Positions 9,102 through 18,407 of a stretch of DNA of 64,000 bases are shown here, in pieces. The translations under genes and the position numbers were made by a program. Position 1 is the stretch's first letter; each line of letters starts with the position of its first letter. Source of the DNA: an uncultured Sphingomonadaceae bacterium (GTDB lineage Bacteria > Pseudomonadota > Alphaproteobacteria > Sphingomonadales > Sphingomonadaceae); NCBI GenBank assembly GCA_947496865.1, contig CANMEE010000001.1, forward strand, positions 1,603,501-1,667,500. Direction: 5' to 3'. Below the pieces are notes generated by a model, which saw only the letters and a program-made list of their open reading frames with translations, had not been told where the DNA came from and searched no databases.

Positions 9102-10744
9102 CCAGCAGCAAGGCTCACAATAATCCGGTCACAACCGAGATCATCCGAAATGCATTTAATGCGATTGCCGAGGATATGAATGCATCGCTGATCCGCAGTG
9201 CCTTTACCCCGATTATATACGAAGGCAAGGATTGCGCGGTGGGCCTGCTCGACGAGAATGGAGATGTGCTTGGCCAGTCACTCGGCTTGCCGCTGTTCCT
9301 GGGGAACCTGTCGCTATGTGTGCAGATCGTTGCCGAAATGAAAGGCTGGGACTATTATGAGGAGGGTGACGTCGTCCTCTTGAACGATTCCTATATTGCC
9401 GGCACGCATCTCAACGACATTACCGTGATTATGCCCATATTTTCAAATGGGCAGCGGATCGGTTTTGCAACCTCGCGCGCGCATTGGCTGGATGTGGGGG
9501 CCAAGGACGCCGGATCACCAACTGACGCGTCCGAGATATATCAGGAGGGCATGCGCTGGCCGCCGACCAAGGTTTACCGCCGCGGTGAAGCGCAGGAAGA
9601 CATATTGAATTTCATGCGAGCGAATAGCCGTTTCGGTGATGCGCTTATCGGTGACCTTCATGCACAGATTGCGGCAGGGAGGACCGGCGAAAAGCGGATG
9701 CAGGGGCTGATCGAACGCTTTGGATATGCCACCGTGACAGCCGCGCGTGATGATATTTTTGCGCAATCGTCCGCACTGGAACGCAAAGCAATCTCAGCGA
9801 TCCCTGACGGTGAGTATACTGCCGAGGGAGCGCTCGATAACGACGGTATCTCTGATGAGTCGGTGTCCGTGAAACTAACCGTTCGCATTGCGGGTGAAAG
9901 GATGGAGATGGACCTGACGGGCTCAGCCTCCCAAACAGATGGCGGGGTCAATTGCGGCTACACACAGACGGTTTCAGCTCTACGGGTTGCCTTCAAACTG
10001 CTCGTTAACCCGGAGCGTCCAGTCGATGGTGGCACGTTCCTAGCTCTAGATGTCGTTGCGCCCGAAGGCAGTATATTTCACGCCCAAGAGCCGGCTGCAT
10101 GCTCTTGGTATTTCTCATCATTAGGTCTGCTTATCGACATGGTGGTTCGCGCGCTCTCTTCGGCCATGCCGGAGCGTGCAGCAGCAGCGCATTATGGAGA
10201 CTCCATGGTCACGATTTTTAGCGGCAAAGATACCCGCAATGACGATGCATTTTTTGTGGCGGTCGAGGCTAATTGCGGCGGCTGGGGAGCATGGGACGGC
10301 GACGATGGTCAGGATTGCCTGATCAACAATGTGAACGGCAGTTTTCGTGACTATCCGATAGAAGTTTTTGAGCATCGTTATCCCATGCGGATCGCAAAAT
10401 ACGGGATCCGGCAGGATAGCGGCGGTGAAGGAGAATATCGCGGCGGCAATGGCAGCTACCGCGAATATCATCTCGATGGCGATACCAACCTGTCACTTTG
10501 GTTCGAACGATCTGTCACACGCCCCTGGGGCTTGTCTGGCGGAGAGGCAGGACTTGGTCCGAAGGTGGAGATTATTGCGCCCGATGGGAGCGTACGCGAT
10601 GACTTGCTCAAGACTAGCGCCATGGCCTTGAAGGCTGGCAGTATCGTGCGGGTCGCGACTGGCGGCGGAGGTGGTTTCGGTGATCGCGCTCAGCGCAGTG
10701 AGGAACGGCTAGAGAGCGATCGCGCCAATAATTTTGTCACATAA
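9098..10744 (+). CDS. hyuB: Hydantoinase/oxoprolinase B subunit (HyuB family)
   Basis: Partner subunit of the preceding HyuA, 548 residues, full family length. Conserved blocks include the N-terminal helix NPVTTEIIRNAFNAIAEDMN, the metal-region segment NDSYIAGTHLNDITVI, VNCGYTQTVSALRVAFKLLVN and the C-terminal GGGGGFGDR. In this family the B subunit carries the amidase or carboxylase centre that acts on the substrate phosphorylated by A. The start at 9098 overlaps the hyuA stop, and a good AGGAGA lies inside the end of hyuA. A quinone-oxidoreductase-like gene follows after 26 bases, probably in the same transcript. Confidence 0.9.
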   Translation: MTSSKAHNNPVTTEIIRNAFNAIAEDMNASLIRSAFTPIIYEGKDCAVGLLDENGDVLGQSLGLPLFLGNLSLCVQIVAEMKGWDYYEEGDVVLLNDSYIAGTHLNDITVIMPIFSNGQRIGFATSRAHWLDVGAKDAGSPTDASEIYQEGMRWPPTKVYRRGEAQEDILNFMRANSRFGDALIGDLHAQIAAGRTGEKRMQGLIERFGYATVTAARDDIFAQSSALERKAISAIPDGEYTAEGALDNDGISDESVSVKLTVRIAGERMEMDLTGSASQTDGGVNCGYTQTVSALRVAFKLLVNPERPVDGGTFLALDVVAPEGSIFHAQEPAACSWYFSSLGLLIDMVVRALSSAMPERAAAAHYGDSMVTIFSGKDTRNDDAFFVAVEANCGGWGAWDGDDGQDCLINNVNGSFRDYPIEVFEHRYPMRIAKYGIRQDSGGEGEYRGGNGSYREYHLDGDTNLSLWFERSVTRPWGLSGGEAGLGPKVEIIAPDGSVRDDLLKTSAMALKAGSIVRVATGGGGGFGDRAQRSEERLESDRANNFVT

Positions 10745-10770
10745 AAATATCAAAGACGGGAAGAGCGAAT

Positions 10771-11766
10771 ATGTCGAAAGTTGTTAGATTTCATGAGCTT
10801 GGTGGACCTGAAGTCCTGAAAATCGAAGAATGGGAAGCGCCCGCTCCCCAAAAAGGCGAAGTATTGCTGGACGTGGCCGCGTTCGCGCTCAATCGGGCGG
10901 ATATATTATTTTTCCAAGGCTTGCACTATACTCTGCCTACGCTGCCTTCGCGGCTTGGCTCAGAGGCTTGCGGGACAATTGTGGCAGTCGGCGAAGGTGT
11001 AGATCATTTCGCGGTAGGGGAAAGAGTTTCAACCATTCCCTTCGCCAATGCGCGCTATGGCGTGCATGGGGAACAAGCGATCATGCATCAGGACTTTCTC
11101 GCATCATGGCCGGATGAGCTTTCGTCGGTTGAGGCAACCTCAATCTGGATGCAATATCTCACTGGCTATTACCCAATTGTCGACATCGGCAAATCGCAAG
11201 AAGGGGATTTCGTTCTCGTCAGTGCTGCCAGTTCTAGCGCAGGCCTTGGTGCAATCGAAATCGCCAGAGATGCCGGGGCATGTGTGATTGCTACGACCAG
11301 GTCAGGTGCCAAATCGGACGCCATCCTGTCCGCCGGTGCGCATCACGTCATCGCCACCGAGAAAGAAAACGTAGCCGAGCGGATCATGGAGATTAGCGGA
11401 GGCAAGGGCGTGCGGGTGATTTATGATGCCGTTGGCGGCTCCTTATATGACCGTTACACGGATGCACTGGCCGAGGATGCGATCGTCTTCCTTTACGGCC
11501 TGCTCGATGGCGAGCCTGCCAAAGTGGATGTCGTCAAGATGGTACGGAAGAATGCGATCCTATACCCTTATTCGATGTTTAACGAAGTTCGGCATCCTGA
11601 TCGGTTGCAGCGCGGAATGACATATATTCTCGAGCGATTGAAAGACGGGCGCTTAAAGCCTCGGATCAACGACCGCATTTTCACAATGGACGATGCCATA
11701 GACTCTTACCGGCATATGCTCACGGGCGAACAGGTCGGGAAAATTGTGGTGCAGGTAACCGACTGA
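10771..11766 (+). CDS. Zinc-independent MDR oxidoreductase (quinone oxidoreductase-like)
   Basis: Medium-chain dehydrogenase/reductase of 331 residues. An N-terminal GroES-like domain (GEVLLDVAAFALNRADILF) is followed by a Rossmann domain with VSAASSSAGLGAIEIA near residues 149-164. The catalytic-zinc cysteine/histidine set and the structural-zinc four-cysteine lobe are absent, which places it with quinone oxidoreductase/zeta-crystallin types that use NADPH. GGGAAG lies just before the ATG. It follows hyuB by 26 bases and precedes putA by 35 bases, so it is probably co-transcribed. The substrate is unknown; a carbonyl or enoyl intermediate of the same pathway is the natural guess. Confidence 0.87.
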   Translation: MSKVVRFHELGGPEVLKIEEWEAPAPQKGEVLLDVAAFALNRADILFFQGLHYTLPTLPSRLGSEACGTIVAVGEGVDHFAVGERVSTIPFANARYGVHGEQAIMHQDFLASWPDELSSVEATSIWMQYLTGYYPIVDIGKSQEGDFVLVSAASSSAGLGAIEIARDAGACVIATTRSGAKSDAILSAGAHHVIATEKENVAERIMEISGGKGVRVIYDAVGGSLYDRYTDALAEDAIVFLYGLLDGEPAKVDVVKMVRKNAILYPYSMFNEVRHPDRLQRGMTYILERLKDGRLKPRINDRIFTMDDAIDSYRHMLTGEQVGKIVVQVTD

Positions 11767-11801
11767 ACTAGCCAAAGTTCATAGATATTAGCCGTCGTTT
11801 T

Positions 11802-14800
11802 TTGATCGGATCCGCCGTGCGTGAAGTAACCGAACACAATCCCTTTGCTGCATTTGCTCCACCGGTTGTTGCGCCAACGCGACTTCGGCAAATGATAACC
11901 AATGCCTATCGCTTGTCGGAGCCTGAAGCAGTAAGGCCGCTGCTCGAAGCCTCACGTCTGCCTGATCCGGACCGCAAAGCAATCTCCATAGTTACAAGCC
12001 ATCTTGTCGAGCGGCTGCGGAAAAAGGGTCAGCGGGGCGGTGTCGAAGGGTTGGTCAAGGAATATTCATTGTCGAGCGAGGAAGGCGTCGCGCTTATGTG
12101 CCTTGCCGAGGCGCTCCTGCGTGTGCCCGATAATGCGACACGCGATGCGTTGATCCGCGACAAGATCGGGCAGGGTGACTGGCGCTCACATCTGGGTGAT
12201 GGCCGCTCGATCTTCGTCAATGCCGCAACTTGGGGCCTAGTCGTATCAGGCAAGCTGGTTTCGCCTGTCCATGAAAATAGCCTTGGTGGATCGCTTTCAG
12301 GTCTGATTAAACGCGCGGGTGAGCCCGTCATCCGAAGCGGCGTCAATATGGCAATGGAGATGATGGGCGAACAGTTTGTAACCGGTCGGACCATCGACGA
12401 GGCGCTGCGCAGGGCTAACAAGCAAGAGGCAGCTGGCTTCACTTACAGCTATGATATGCTCGGTGAGGCGGCGATGACTATGGCCGATGCAAATGCCTAT
12501 TATATAGACTATGAGCAGGCGATTCATGCAATCGGCAAGGCCGCGGCAGGGCGCGGCGTCTATGCGGGGCCCGGCATTTCAATCAAATTGTCTGCGCTCC
12601 ATCCTAGATATGTCCGCGCGCAACTGGATCGCGTGATGGTCGAGCTTATGCCGCGCGTGCGGGCATTGGCGCTGCTAGCGAAGAGTTATGACATCGGGTT
12701 GAATATAGATGCTGAGGAGGCCGATCGGCTCGAGTTGTCGCTCGATGTTATCGAGGCTCTTTCGCTCGATCCTGAGCTTGCTGACTGGCAAGGCCTCGGC
12801 TTTGTAGCCCAGAGCTATAGTAAGCGCTGCCCGATGGTGATTGACTGGATCGTTGACCTCGCCAAGCGGTCAGGTCGCAGAATCATGGTGCGCTTGGTCA
12901 AAGGTGCCTATTGGGACAGTGAGATAAAGCGTACGCAAGTTGACGGGCTTGACGATTTTCCGGTGTTCACGCGCAAGGTCCATACAGACCTGTCCTATAT
13001 TGCATGTGCTCGCAAATTGCTTGCTGCGCGCCATCATGTTTTTCCGCAATTTGCGACTCATAATGCGCAGACGCTTGCGACAATCTATCAGTTCGCAGGC
13101 GAGGATTTTACCGTCGGGGACTACGAATTTCAATGTCTTCACGGTATGGGCGAAGCGCTTTATCAGGAGGTGGTCGGCAAAGAAAATCTGGACCGACCGT
13201 GCCGTATCTATGCGCCGGTCGGCACCCATGAAACACTGCTTGCTTATCTCGTGAGGCGGTTGCTTGAAAATGGCGCGAACTCGTCCTTCGTCAATCGCAT
13301 CTGGGACGAAGATTTTTCCATAGAAGAACTGACGGTTGATCCGGTCGATGAAGCGGAGCGCATCGAACCGCCGGGTTCACCGCATCCTATGATCAGGCTT
13401 CCTCGAGATCTGTATACCGATCGCGATAACGCGCTTGGACTCGACTTGAGTGACGAGAATGCTTTGGCGAACCTGTCTGTAGCGCTGGTGAAAAACAGTC
13501 GCATCGCTTGGCGGGCCGCACCGCTCATTCCGAGCCTCAAGACTACAGGCCAAAGCCTGCCGGTTTCCAATCCTTCGGACCATCGTGATATTGTAGGTGA
13601 AATTGAAAATGCGCTCCCCGACGACGCCATTTTCGCCGCAAAAAATGCAGGCGAAGCCTTTGGTAGTTGGGCCGCAACACCGGTTGCCGACCGCGCGGCC
13701 TGCCTCGATCACGCTGCCGCTTTGCTCGAAACGCGAATGGAGAAGTTACTGGGGCTGATTATGCGTGAAGCGGGAAAGTCTGCGTCTAATGCGATTGCCG
13801 AATTGCGAGAGGCGGTCGATTTTCTGCGTTACTACGCACAACAGGCGCGCGAAGAATTGGACGAAACAGAGGCGGTGGGTCCAATAGTCTGCATCAGTCC
13901 ATGGAACTTCCCGCTGGCAATCTTCACCGGGCAAATTGCGGCCGCGCTCGTGGCAGGAAACACTGTCCTCGCCAAACCGGCGGAGGAAACCCCTTTGATC
14001 GCTGCGCAGGCCATTGAGATACTTCATGAGGCGGGAGTGCCACGTGACGCCGTTCAGCTCGTGCCGGGCGCAGGTGACATTGGCGCAGCTTTGGTAGGCG
14101 CGGCTGAGACATGCGGGGTCATATTCACAGGCTCGACTGAAGTGGCAAAACTGATCCAACGGCAGCTCGCCAGTCGCACTCTTTCGGACGGCACACCCAT
14201 CCCGCTAATTGCCGAAACCGGCGGGCAGAATGCGATGATCGTCGATTCCTCGGCGCTTCCAGAACAAGTGGTCCGAGACGTTATCGCGTCTGCCTTTGAT
14301 AGCGCAGGTCAGCGCTGTTCAGCACTGCGTATTCTCTGCCTTCAAGATGATATTGCCGAAGAGATACTCGATATGCTGCGCGGCGCGATGGCTGAGTTGC
14401 GCGTCGGACCGACCGATGTGTTAAGCGTCGATGTTGGTCCCGTCATCAGTGTGGAGGCGCAAGCCACGATATGCAGCCATATCGATCATATGCGCGAAGC
14501 GGGCCATGCAGTAGAACAGCTCGAGCTGGGGGAGGACGCACGGCATGGCACATTTGTCGCACCCACCATGATCGAGATTGCAGATATCGGAGAGCTTGGC
14601 CGTGAAGTCTTTGGCCCTGTGCTGCACGTGATACGCTATCGCCGCAAGGATCTGAGTAAGGTCATGCAGCAGATCAATGCCACCGGCTACGGCCTGACTT
14701 TCGGCCTGCACAGCCGGATCGATGAAACAATTGCTGATGTGACTGCGCAGGCCAAGGTGGGTAATATCTACGTCAATCGTAACGTTATTGGCGCAATCGT

Positions 14801-15359
14801 TGGCGTACAGCCTTTTGGAGGGCGTGGGCAGTCCGGTACCGGTCCCAAGGCCGGTGGGCCGCTCTATTTGGGCAGGATGGTAAGGCGCTCTTCACCGACT
14901 GAGTCGCCGTCGCTTGGCCAGACAACTCAGCTCCCTGGCCCCGTGGGCGAACGCAACCTCTACAGCGTTCATCCAAGAGGACATGTCCTGCTTCTGCCGT
15001 CAACGGCTCACGGCTTGCAGGATCAACTCACGGCGGTCGCCGCAACCGGGAACGAGGCTATAATTCCGAAGGAATGCCAGGCCCTTGCTAAGGATATCCC
15101 TGCAAAACTGCTTGCAAATTGCAAATGGGTTTCAGACTGGACCGAAGAGCACAACTTTGCCCATGTGCTGATCGAAAATGCAGGAAGGGATATCTCTCCC
15201 CATCTTATCGCCATCGCTGATAAGGACGGCCCCATCCCGATTGTTCAATTGGGTTCCAAGAATTATCCTTACCGCATGGATTGGATGCTGGAAGAGGTCT
15301 CCGTCTCAACCGACATGACAGCGGCCGGCGGAAATGCCAGTCTGATGGCCGTAGCATAG
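11802..15359 (+). CDS. putA: Bifunctional proline dehydrogenase / P5C dehydrogenase
   Basis: Converts proline to glutamate in two channelled steps. Residues roughly 190-480 are the FAD-dependent PRODH barrel (for example FAPPV-type N-terminal arm, [42 protein letters not shown]). Residues roughly 560-1010 are the aldehyde dehydrogenase half, with [14 protein letters not shown], Glu805 in AETGGQN and catalytic Cys839 in [10 protein letters not shown]. About 170 C-terminal residues follow, as in long PutA forms. There is no ribbon-helix-helix domain at the N-terminus, so unlike E. coli PutA it should not be its own repressor. The start is a TTG at 11802; a GTG at 11817 is equally possible, and neither has a clear ribosome binding site. 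It is the last gene of the catabolic block. Confidence 0.95.
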   Translation: MIGSAVREVTEHNPFAAFAPPVVAPTRLRQMITNAYRLSEPEAVRPLLEASRLPDPDRKAISIVTSHLVERLRKKGQRGGVEGLVKEYSLSSEEGVALMCLAEALLRVPDNATRDALIRDKIGQGDWRSHLGDGRSIFVNAATWGLVVSGKLVSPVHENSLGGSLSGLIKRAGEPVIRSGVNMAMEMMGEQFVTGRTIDEALRRANKQEAAGFTYSYDMLGEAAMTMADANAYYIDYEQAIHAIGKAAAGRGVYAGPGISIKLSALHPRYVRAQLDRVMVELMPRVRALALLAKSYDIGLNIDAEEADRLELSLDVIEALSLDPELADWQGLGFVAQSYSKRCPMVIDWIVDLAKRSGRRIMVRLVKGAYWDSEIKRTQVDGLDDFPVFTRKVHTDLSYIACARKLLAARHHVFPQFATHNAQTLATIYQFAGEDFTVGDYEFQCLHGMGEALYQEVVGKENLDRPCRIYAPVGTHETLLAYLVRRLLENGANSSFVNRIWDEDFSIEELTVDPVDEAERIEPPGSPHPMIRLPRDLYTDRDNALGLDLSDENALANLSVALVKNSRIAWRAAPLIPSLKTTGQSLPVSNPSDHRDIVGEIENALPDDAIFAAKNAGEAFGSWAATPVADRAACLDHAAALLETRMEKLLGLIMREAGKSASNAIAELREAVDFLRYYAQQAREELDETEAVGPIVCISPWNFPLAIFTGQIAAALVAGNTVLAKPAEETPLIAAQAIEILHEAGVPRDAVQLVPGAGDIGAALVGAAETCGVIFTGSTEVAKLIQRQLASRTLSDGTPIPLIAETGGQNAMIVDSSALPEQVVRDVIASAFDSAGQRCSALRILCLQDDIAEEILDMLRGAMAELRVGPTDVLSVDVGPVISVEAQATICSHIDHMREAGHAVEQLELGEDARHGTFVAPTMIEIADIGELGREVFGPVLHVIRYRRKDLSKVMQQINATGYGLTFGLHSRIDETIADVTAQAKVGNIYVNRNVIGAIVGVQPFGGRGQSGTGPKAGGPLYLGRMVRRSSPTESPSLGQTTQLPGPVGERNLYSVHPRGHVLLLPSTAHGLQDQLTAVAATGNEAIIPKECQALAKDIPAKLLANCKWVSDWTEEHNFAHVLIENAGRDISPHLIAIADKDGPIPIVQLGSKNYPYRMDWMLEEVSVSTDMTAAGGNASLMAVA

Positions 15360-15406
15360 CAGATTTCGGTTTAAAACGAGATTGGCGAGAAAGCCTGCAT
15401 CCTTTA

Positions 15407-15433
15407 TGTCCGTTTTTGCGCCCATAGCGGACA
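15407..15433 (+). repeat. Intergenic palindrome, family copy 1
   Basis: TGTCCGTTTTTGCG followed by CCCATAGCGGACA gives an imperfect 27-base stem-loop just downstream of putA. The core GCGCCC loop and the GCGGACA arm match the best copy at 35021. It may also work as a transcript end for putA. Confidence 0.75.
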
Positions 15434-15520
15434 CTAGCGTTGTGGCTGCTTTATCCCGAACCCTCATGCAATTGAAGCAAGTTAGCGCTTCAAGACCTGA
15501 AATATTGTTCTATTCAGCAA

Positions 15521-15640
15521 TTAAACAAGAGTCGAAGCAGCGTTACTAACTGCAGGACCAACAGAGGCGGTCACAAAAATAGCTGCTGAAAATATTGCGG
15601 CAAATGCGGCGGTGATATTATTCGAAGAAATGGAAAACAT
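15521..15640 (-). CDS. Tiny single-TM peptide B, paralogue of the next gene
   Basis: A 39-residue ORF starting at ATG 15640 and ending at 15521, with AAGGAG 8 bases upstream of the ATG. The peptide has a short polar start (MFSISSNN), a hydrophobic segment ITAAFAAIFSAAIFVTASV, then GPAVSNAASTLV. It is clearly related to the neighbouring 40-residue ORF, sharing AAFAA-FSAA, ASVGPA and NAAS. The shared pattern is a membrane segment followed by a small-residue tail. I do not recognise a named family. It could be a membrane-inserted small protein, a toxin-like peptide or a signal-peptide-like secreted peptide. Pairwise conservation at the protein level supports real translation. Confidence 0.6.
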   Translation of the reverse strand: MFSISSNNITAAFAAIFSAAIFVTASVGPAVSNAASTLV

Positions 15641-15669
15641 GGGGGAGACTCCTTAAATTTGGATTGAGA

Positions 15670-15792
15670 TTATGCGATGAAAGAGGCGGCATTTTGAGCT
15701 GCTGGGCCAACGCTGGCGGCCACCATGACCGCAGCGGAGAAAAGAGCGGCAAAAGCGGCAACAACTTGGTTCTGGATATTTACGTTCGACAT
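15670..15792 (-). CDS. Tiny single-TM peptide A, paralogue of the previous gene
   Basis: A 40-residue ORF starting at ATG 15792 with AAAGGAAAT close upstream. The sequence runs MSNVNIQNQ, then VVAAFAALFSAAVMVAASV, then GPAAQNAASFIA. It is the upstream member of a tandem pair on the minus strand, with 29 bases between this stop and the start of peptide B. The single hydrophobic stretch would span the membrane once or act as an uncleaved signal. The two genes lie alone between putA (convergent) and a broken integrase, with palindromic repeats on both sides. No function is assigned. Confidence 0.62.
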   Translation of the reverse strand: MSNVNIQNQVVAAFAALFSAAVMVAASVGPAAQNAASFIA

Positions 15793-16030
15793 TTTGATTT
15801 CCTTTAGATTTAATTTGGTGTTTCGCAGTTCCTGTTAGCGAAGATATCTGAAGCCTAGCATGGGGCATGCCAGTTTTGGATAATCTATATTTTTCAATGA
15901 TATAAGACAACTGACCGGCTCAGGGGATTTTCCGTAAAATCGAATAGTGGGAAAAAATCCCAACTATTGGTGTTTGCGATCATCCTTCATTCGATGACCA
16001 GCCGGATTAATCTTACACCGTCAAAGTGGA

Positions 16031-16059
16031 TGTCCGCTTTTGCGTCGTTAGTGGACGTT
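16031..16059 (+). repeat. Intergenic palindrome, family copy 2 (decayed)
   Basis: Starts with the consensus left arm TGTCCGCTTTTGCG, but the right arm has decayed to GTGGACG. It lies 70 bases before the integrase remnant. Confidence 0.65.
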
Positions 16060-16128
16060 AAATAGCCAGTCCAAAAAACCACTTGTTAGCGTTCTGCAGT
16101 CTTTGACCTTCTCGATGAGGAGACCAAA

Positions 16129-16751
16129 ATGCGAAATCAAACTTATGACATTCAAAAGCTATATCCATGGAACAAGGGAAAGTTGATCGGACAAAAGACA
16201 CCGCTGAAACAACAAGAGGTGTGGGCCATCAGAGTTCGATTGGAACTGGCAGACCAGAAACGCGACTTGGCTCTGTTCAATTTAGCGATTGATAGCAAGC
16301 TTCGAGGATGTGATCTTGTCGGTTTGAAAGTTAGCGATGTTCGCACTGGTGATGAGTTCCAAAGCCGAGCCAAGATCATTCAACGCAAAACAGGTAACGT
16401 TGTTCAATTTGAGAGTACCAAACAAACACGAAACGCGCTTAAGCTTGTGCTCACTCCAATTTATCACCATATGATTGGTTGTTTCCGGCTCGTATGAATA
16501 GATCAAACCATCTTTCAACGCGGCAATATTCGAGAATTGTGGCGAACTGGTTTGCATCAATAAATCTTCCCAGATCAGCTTACGCCACTCATTCCTTAAG
16601 ACGAACAAAGGCAACATTGATATATCGGAAAACTGGAAACTTGAGAGCGGTGCAGTTGCTTCTCGGCCACTCAAAGATCGATAGTACCGTTAAATATCTC
16701 GGCGTTGAGGTTGAAGATGCGCTAGCTCTTGCCGAAAGTGTCGAACGCTAG
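16129..16751 (+). pseudogene. Frameshifted tyrosine recombinase (integrase)
   Basis: Two overlapping reading frames together make one short tyrosine recombinase of about 205 residues. The first frame (16129-16497) holds the N-terminal catalytic part with the first arginine region, KLRGCDLVGLKVSDV. The second (through 16751) holds THSLRRTKATLIYRK (His...Arg), LRAVQLLLGHSKIDSTVKYLG (His and the nucleophile Tyr). The frame change falls near 16470-16480, just before LFPARMNRSNHLSTRQY, which should be continuous in this family. Without a sequencing error the gene is inactive. Small stand-alone integrases of this kind are common in alphaproteobacteria. The palindrome at 16752 begins one base after the stop codon. 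Confidence 0.85.
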
Positions 16752-16778
16752 TGTCCGCTAAGGGCGCAAAACCGGACA
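16752..16778 (-). repeat. Intergenic palindrome, family copy 3 (reverse orientation)
   Basis: TGTCCGCTAAGGGCG followed by CAAAACCGGACA. The GGGCGCAAAA core is the reverse complement of the usual loop, so this copy is inverted relative to the copy at 35021. It starts one base after the integrase stop. Confidence 0.7.
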
Positions 16779-16937
16779 GTATTTCGCAAGATGTGAACAC
16801 TTCCATCTCTCTATTTGCTGTCGGTCTAATCAAACAGGCGGTGGAAGACAGGTCAGACATTTTGAACACGCCGGATGTAACCGGAGTACAGCTGGCAATC
16901 GTTCTTATGCGGCTGCCATCGCGAGAACAGTAAACCG

Positions 16938-18062
16938 TTACCGAGGCGGCAGTGGTTTGACTCCATCCGAAGCAAGCACGCCATTGGCCATATTTGCATC
17001 CATTGCGGCAATAATCGCGGCGCTGCAGTCAAATGTTTCCAATTCCGCAGCAATGCGCGGATCGCTTTGCGTCGGTGAGATGACCTGCGGGAAATAATAT
17101 TCCACCGGTTTTTTCTGCTGACACATATTGCGCCGCGACAGGCTGTTAAAGCTTTTCAACTCGGCCAGCACACCGTCCGCGTCATTGCGGCCTGCCAATA
17201 TATAGATTTTCAGGATCTGGACCGGATAATAGACAAGATCTTGATGGCGGCTATGGCGCTCGGTTTTGTCGAGGAACATATTAATCGCGTCCAGCGCGCG
17301 GTCCTGATCCTTTGCGATAATCGCATCATAGGCAATGAGTTCTGCATGCTCGACATTGGAAATCATGTCGATCGGTTCCCGGTCTGCCAAGGCGATGGCA
17401 GCCTGAAAATTGGCGAGCGCTTCATCACGGCGGCCCAGTTCAAGGAGATATTCGCTTTTGTCTTTGTAGAGATAACCCCGGCGCGCGGTGCCATTATACA
17501 TCAGGCTGCGACCCTGCACCCCGATCAGGCCATCATAGGCTGCAAGCGCGGCGTCCGATTCGCCAAATTTCTTGAGCATCGCAATCAGGGCGCGGTAGCT
17601 GCTTTGTGCGATTTCATCCTGCATCGGCCAGCGACCGCTGCCATGTTTTTCAGCGGACTTGAACGCCATTGCCAGCGCACGGCTTTTCAAATCTTCTGCA
17701 TTGGCTGCGCCGGCGTCATGCGCGGCTATTGCCGTCCTGCTGGCCTTCTGGAGCCGGATCAGGTCTTGATAGGCTTGGAGGACCGGCCAGCAGGTTTCGG
17801 CGACAAATTTCAAGGCGCTTTGGTCGCGGTCGCCACAGGTGGACAGATCGCCGCGTTTCTCTGGCGCGATGGTCAGTTTGAGGATCGGATGGATCTGTCG
17901 TGGCGGCGAGACTGCTATCGGCCTGCTCTTTGCCACAACCGGCGCGGAATTGTCCGACTTTGAATTTTCGGATGCCGCGGCTGGCGATTGAGCCGTCAGT
18001 GGCGAGGCTAGAAACAAGGCGGTCAAAGCGCCCAAACCGGTCAAAATATGCATGTTTAACAA
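16938..18062 (-). CDS. Exported helical-repeat (TPR-like) protein, function unknown
   Basis: A 374-residue protein with an N-terminal signal peptide (hydrophobic TGLGALTALFLASPLTAQ) followed by a low-complexity Ala/Ser/Pro linker. The rest is helical with TPR-like spacing, for example KSEYLLELGRRDEALANFQAAIALA and ESDAALAAYDGLIG. Six cysteines in the mature part (TCGD, ETCW, NMCQQ, FDCSAA and others) would suit a periplasmic disulphide protein. The TTG at 18062 is preceded by AGAGG; the ATG at 18053 is the alternative start. It converges on the integrase remnant. I do not recognise a specific family. Confidence 0.75.
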   Translation of the reverse strand: MLNMHILTGLGALTALFLASPLTAQSPAAASENSKSDNSAPVVAKSRPIAVSPPRQIHPILKLTIAPEKRGDLSTCGDRDQSALKFVAETCWPVLQAYQDLIRLQKASRTAIAAHDAGAANAEDLKSRALAMAFKSAEKHGSGRWPMQDEIAQSSYRALIAMLKKFGESDAALAAYDGLIGVQGRSLMYNGTARRGYLYKDKSEYLLELGRRDEALANFQAAIALADREPIDMISNVEHAELIAYDAIIAKDQDRALDAINMFLDKTERHSRHQDLVYYPVQILKIYILAGRNDADGVLAELKSFNSLSRRNMCQQKKPVEYYFPQVISPTQSDPRIAAELETFDCSAAIIAAMDANMANGVLASDGVKPLPPR

Positions 18063-18407
18063 GCTACTGCGCCTCTTTGTTTTTGTCGACTGAGAATTTA
18101 CTGCACCATCCGATATCGGGCGTGTTTATTGCCCACAAGATATGGAACATAGTGAACGTTTTTGAAGCTCTGCTTCTTTTGCTCAATGAGTGAATTAAAA
18201 TCTTAAAGTAAGTTACTACTAATTGCCTACCAAACGACCTAAGTCCTCTAGTGTCCGCTTTCGGGATGAAGCAGACATTCCAACAACCGTCCCTAGCCAA
18301 CGCAAATCTCCTTTTCTATTGACTTCGCCAGAGCCAGACGCTTTGTGAGTGGTGATTGGAGGGGCGTTTTGTACGTCTTCCGGATTTATTGAAGCTAGGA
18401 AGTTCGA
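18063..18407. other. Gene-free stretch with one palindrome
   Basis: It holds the leader of the exported helical-repeat gene on the left, the repeat at 18252 and the leader of cyanophycinase on the right. An ORF on the minus strand here only reads through the palindrome and is not supported. Confidence 0.6.
18252..18277 (+). repeat. Intergenic palindrome, family copy 4 (CGGGAT-loop subtype)
   Basis: TGTCCGCTTTCGGGAT followed by GAAGCAGACA. The loop is CGGGAT instead of GCGCCC, a second subtype also seen at 27465 and 61920. Confidence 0.75.

Noticed and set aside
15653..15910. 85-codon minus-strand frame
   Set aside because: It is out of frame with the two tandem peptide genes that share its region and have proper ribosome binding sites; its own composition (Cys/Arg/Ser) looks like an out-of-frame read.
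16751..16933. 60-codon frame after the integrase remnant
   Set aside because: It starts inside the inverted palindrome and has no similarity or ribosome binding site.
18064..18300. 78-codon minus-strand frame
   Set aside because: It reads through the palindrome at 18252 and has no homology pattern; such frames arise from the repeat.
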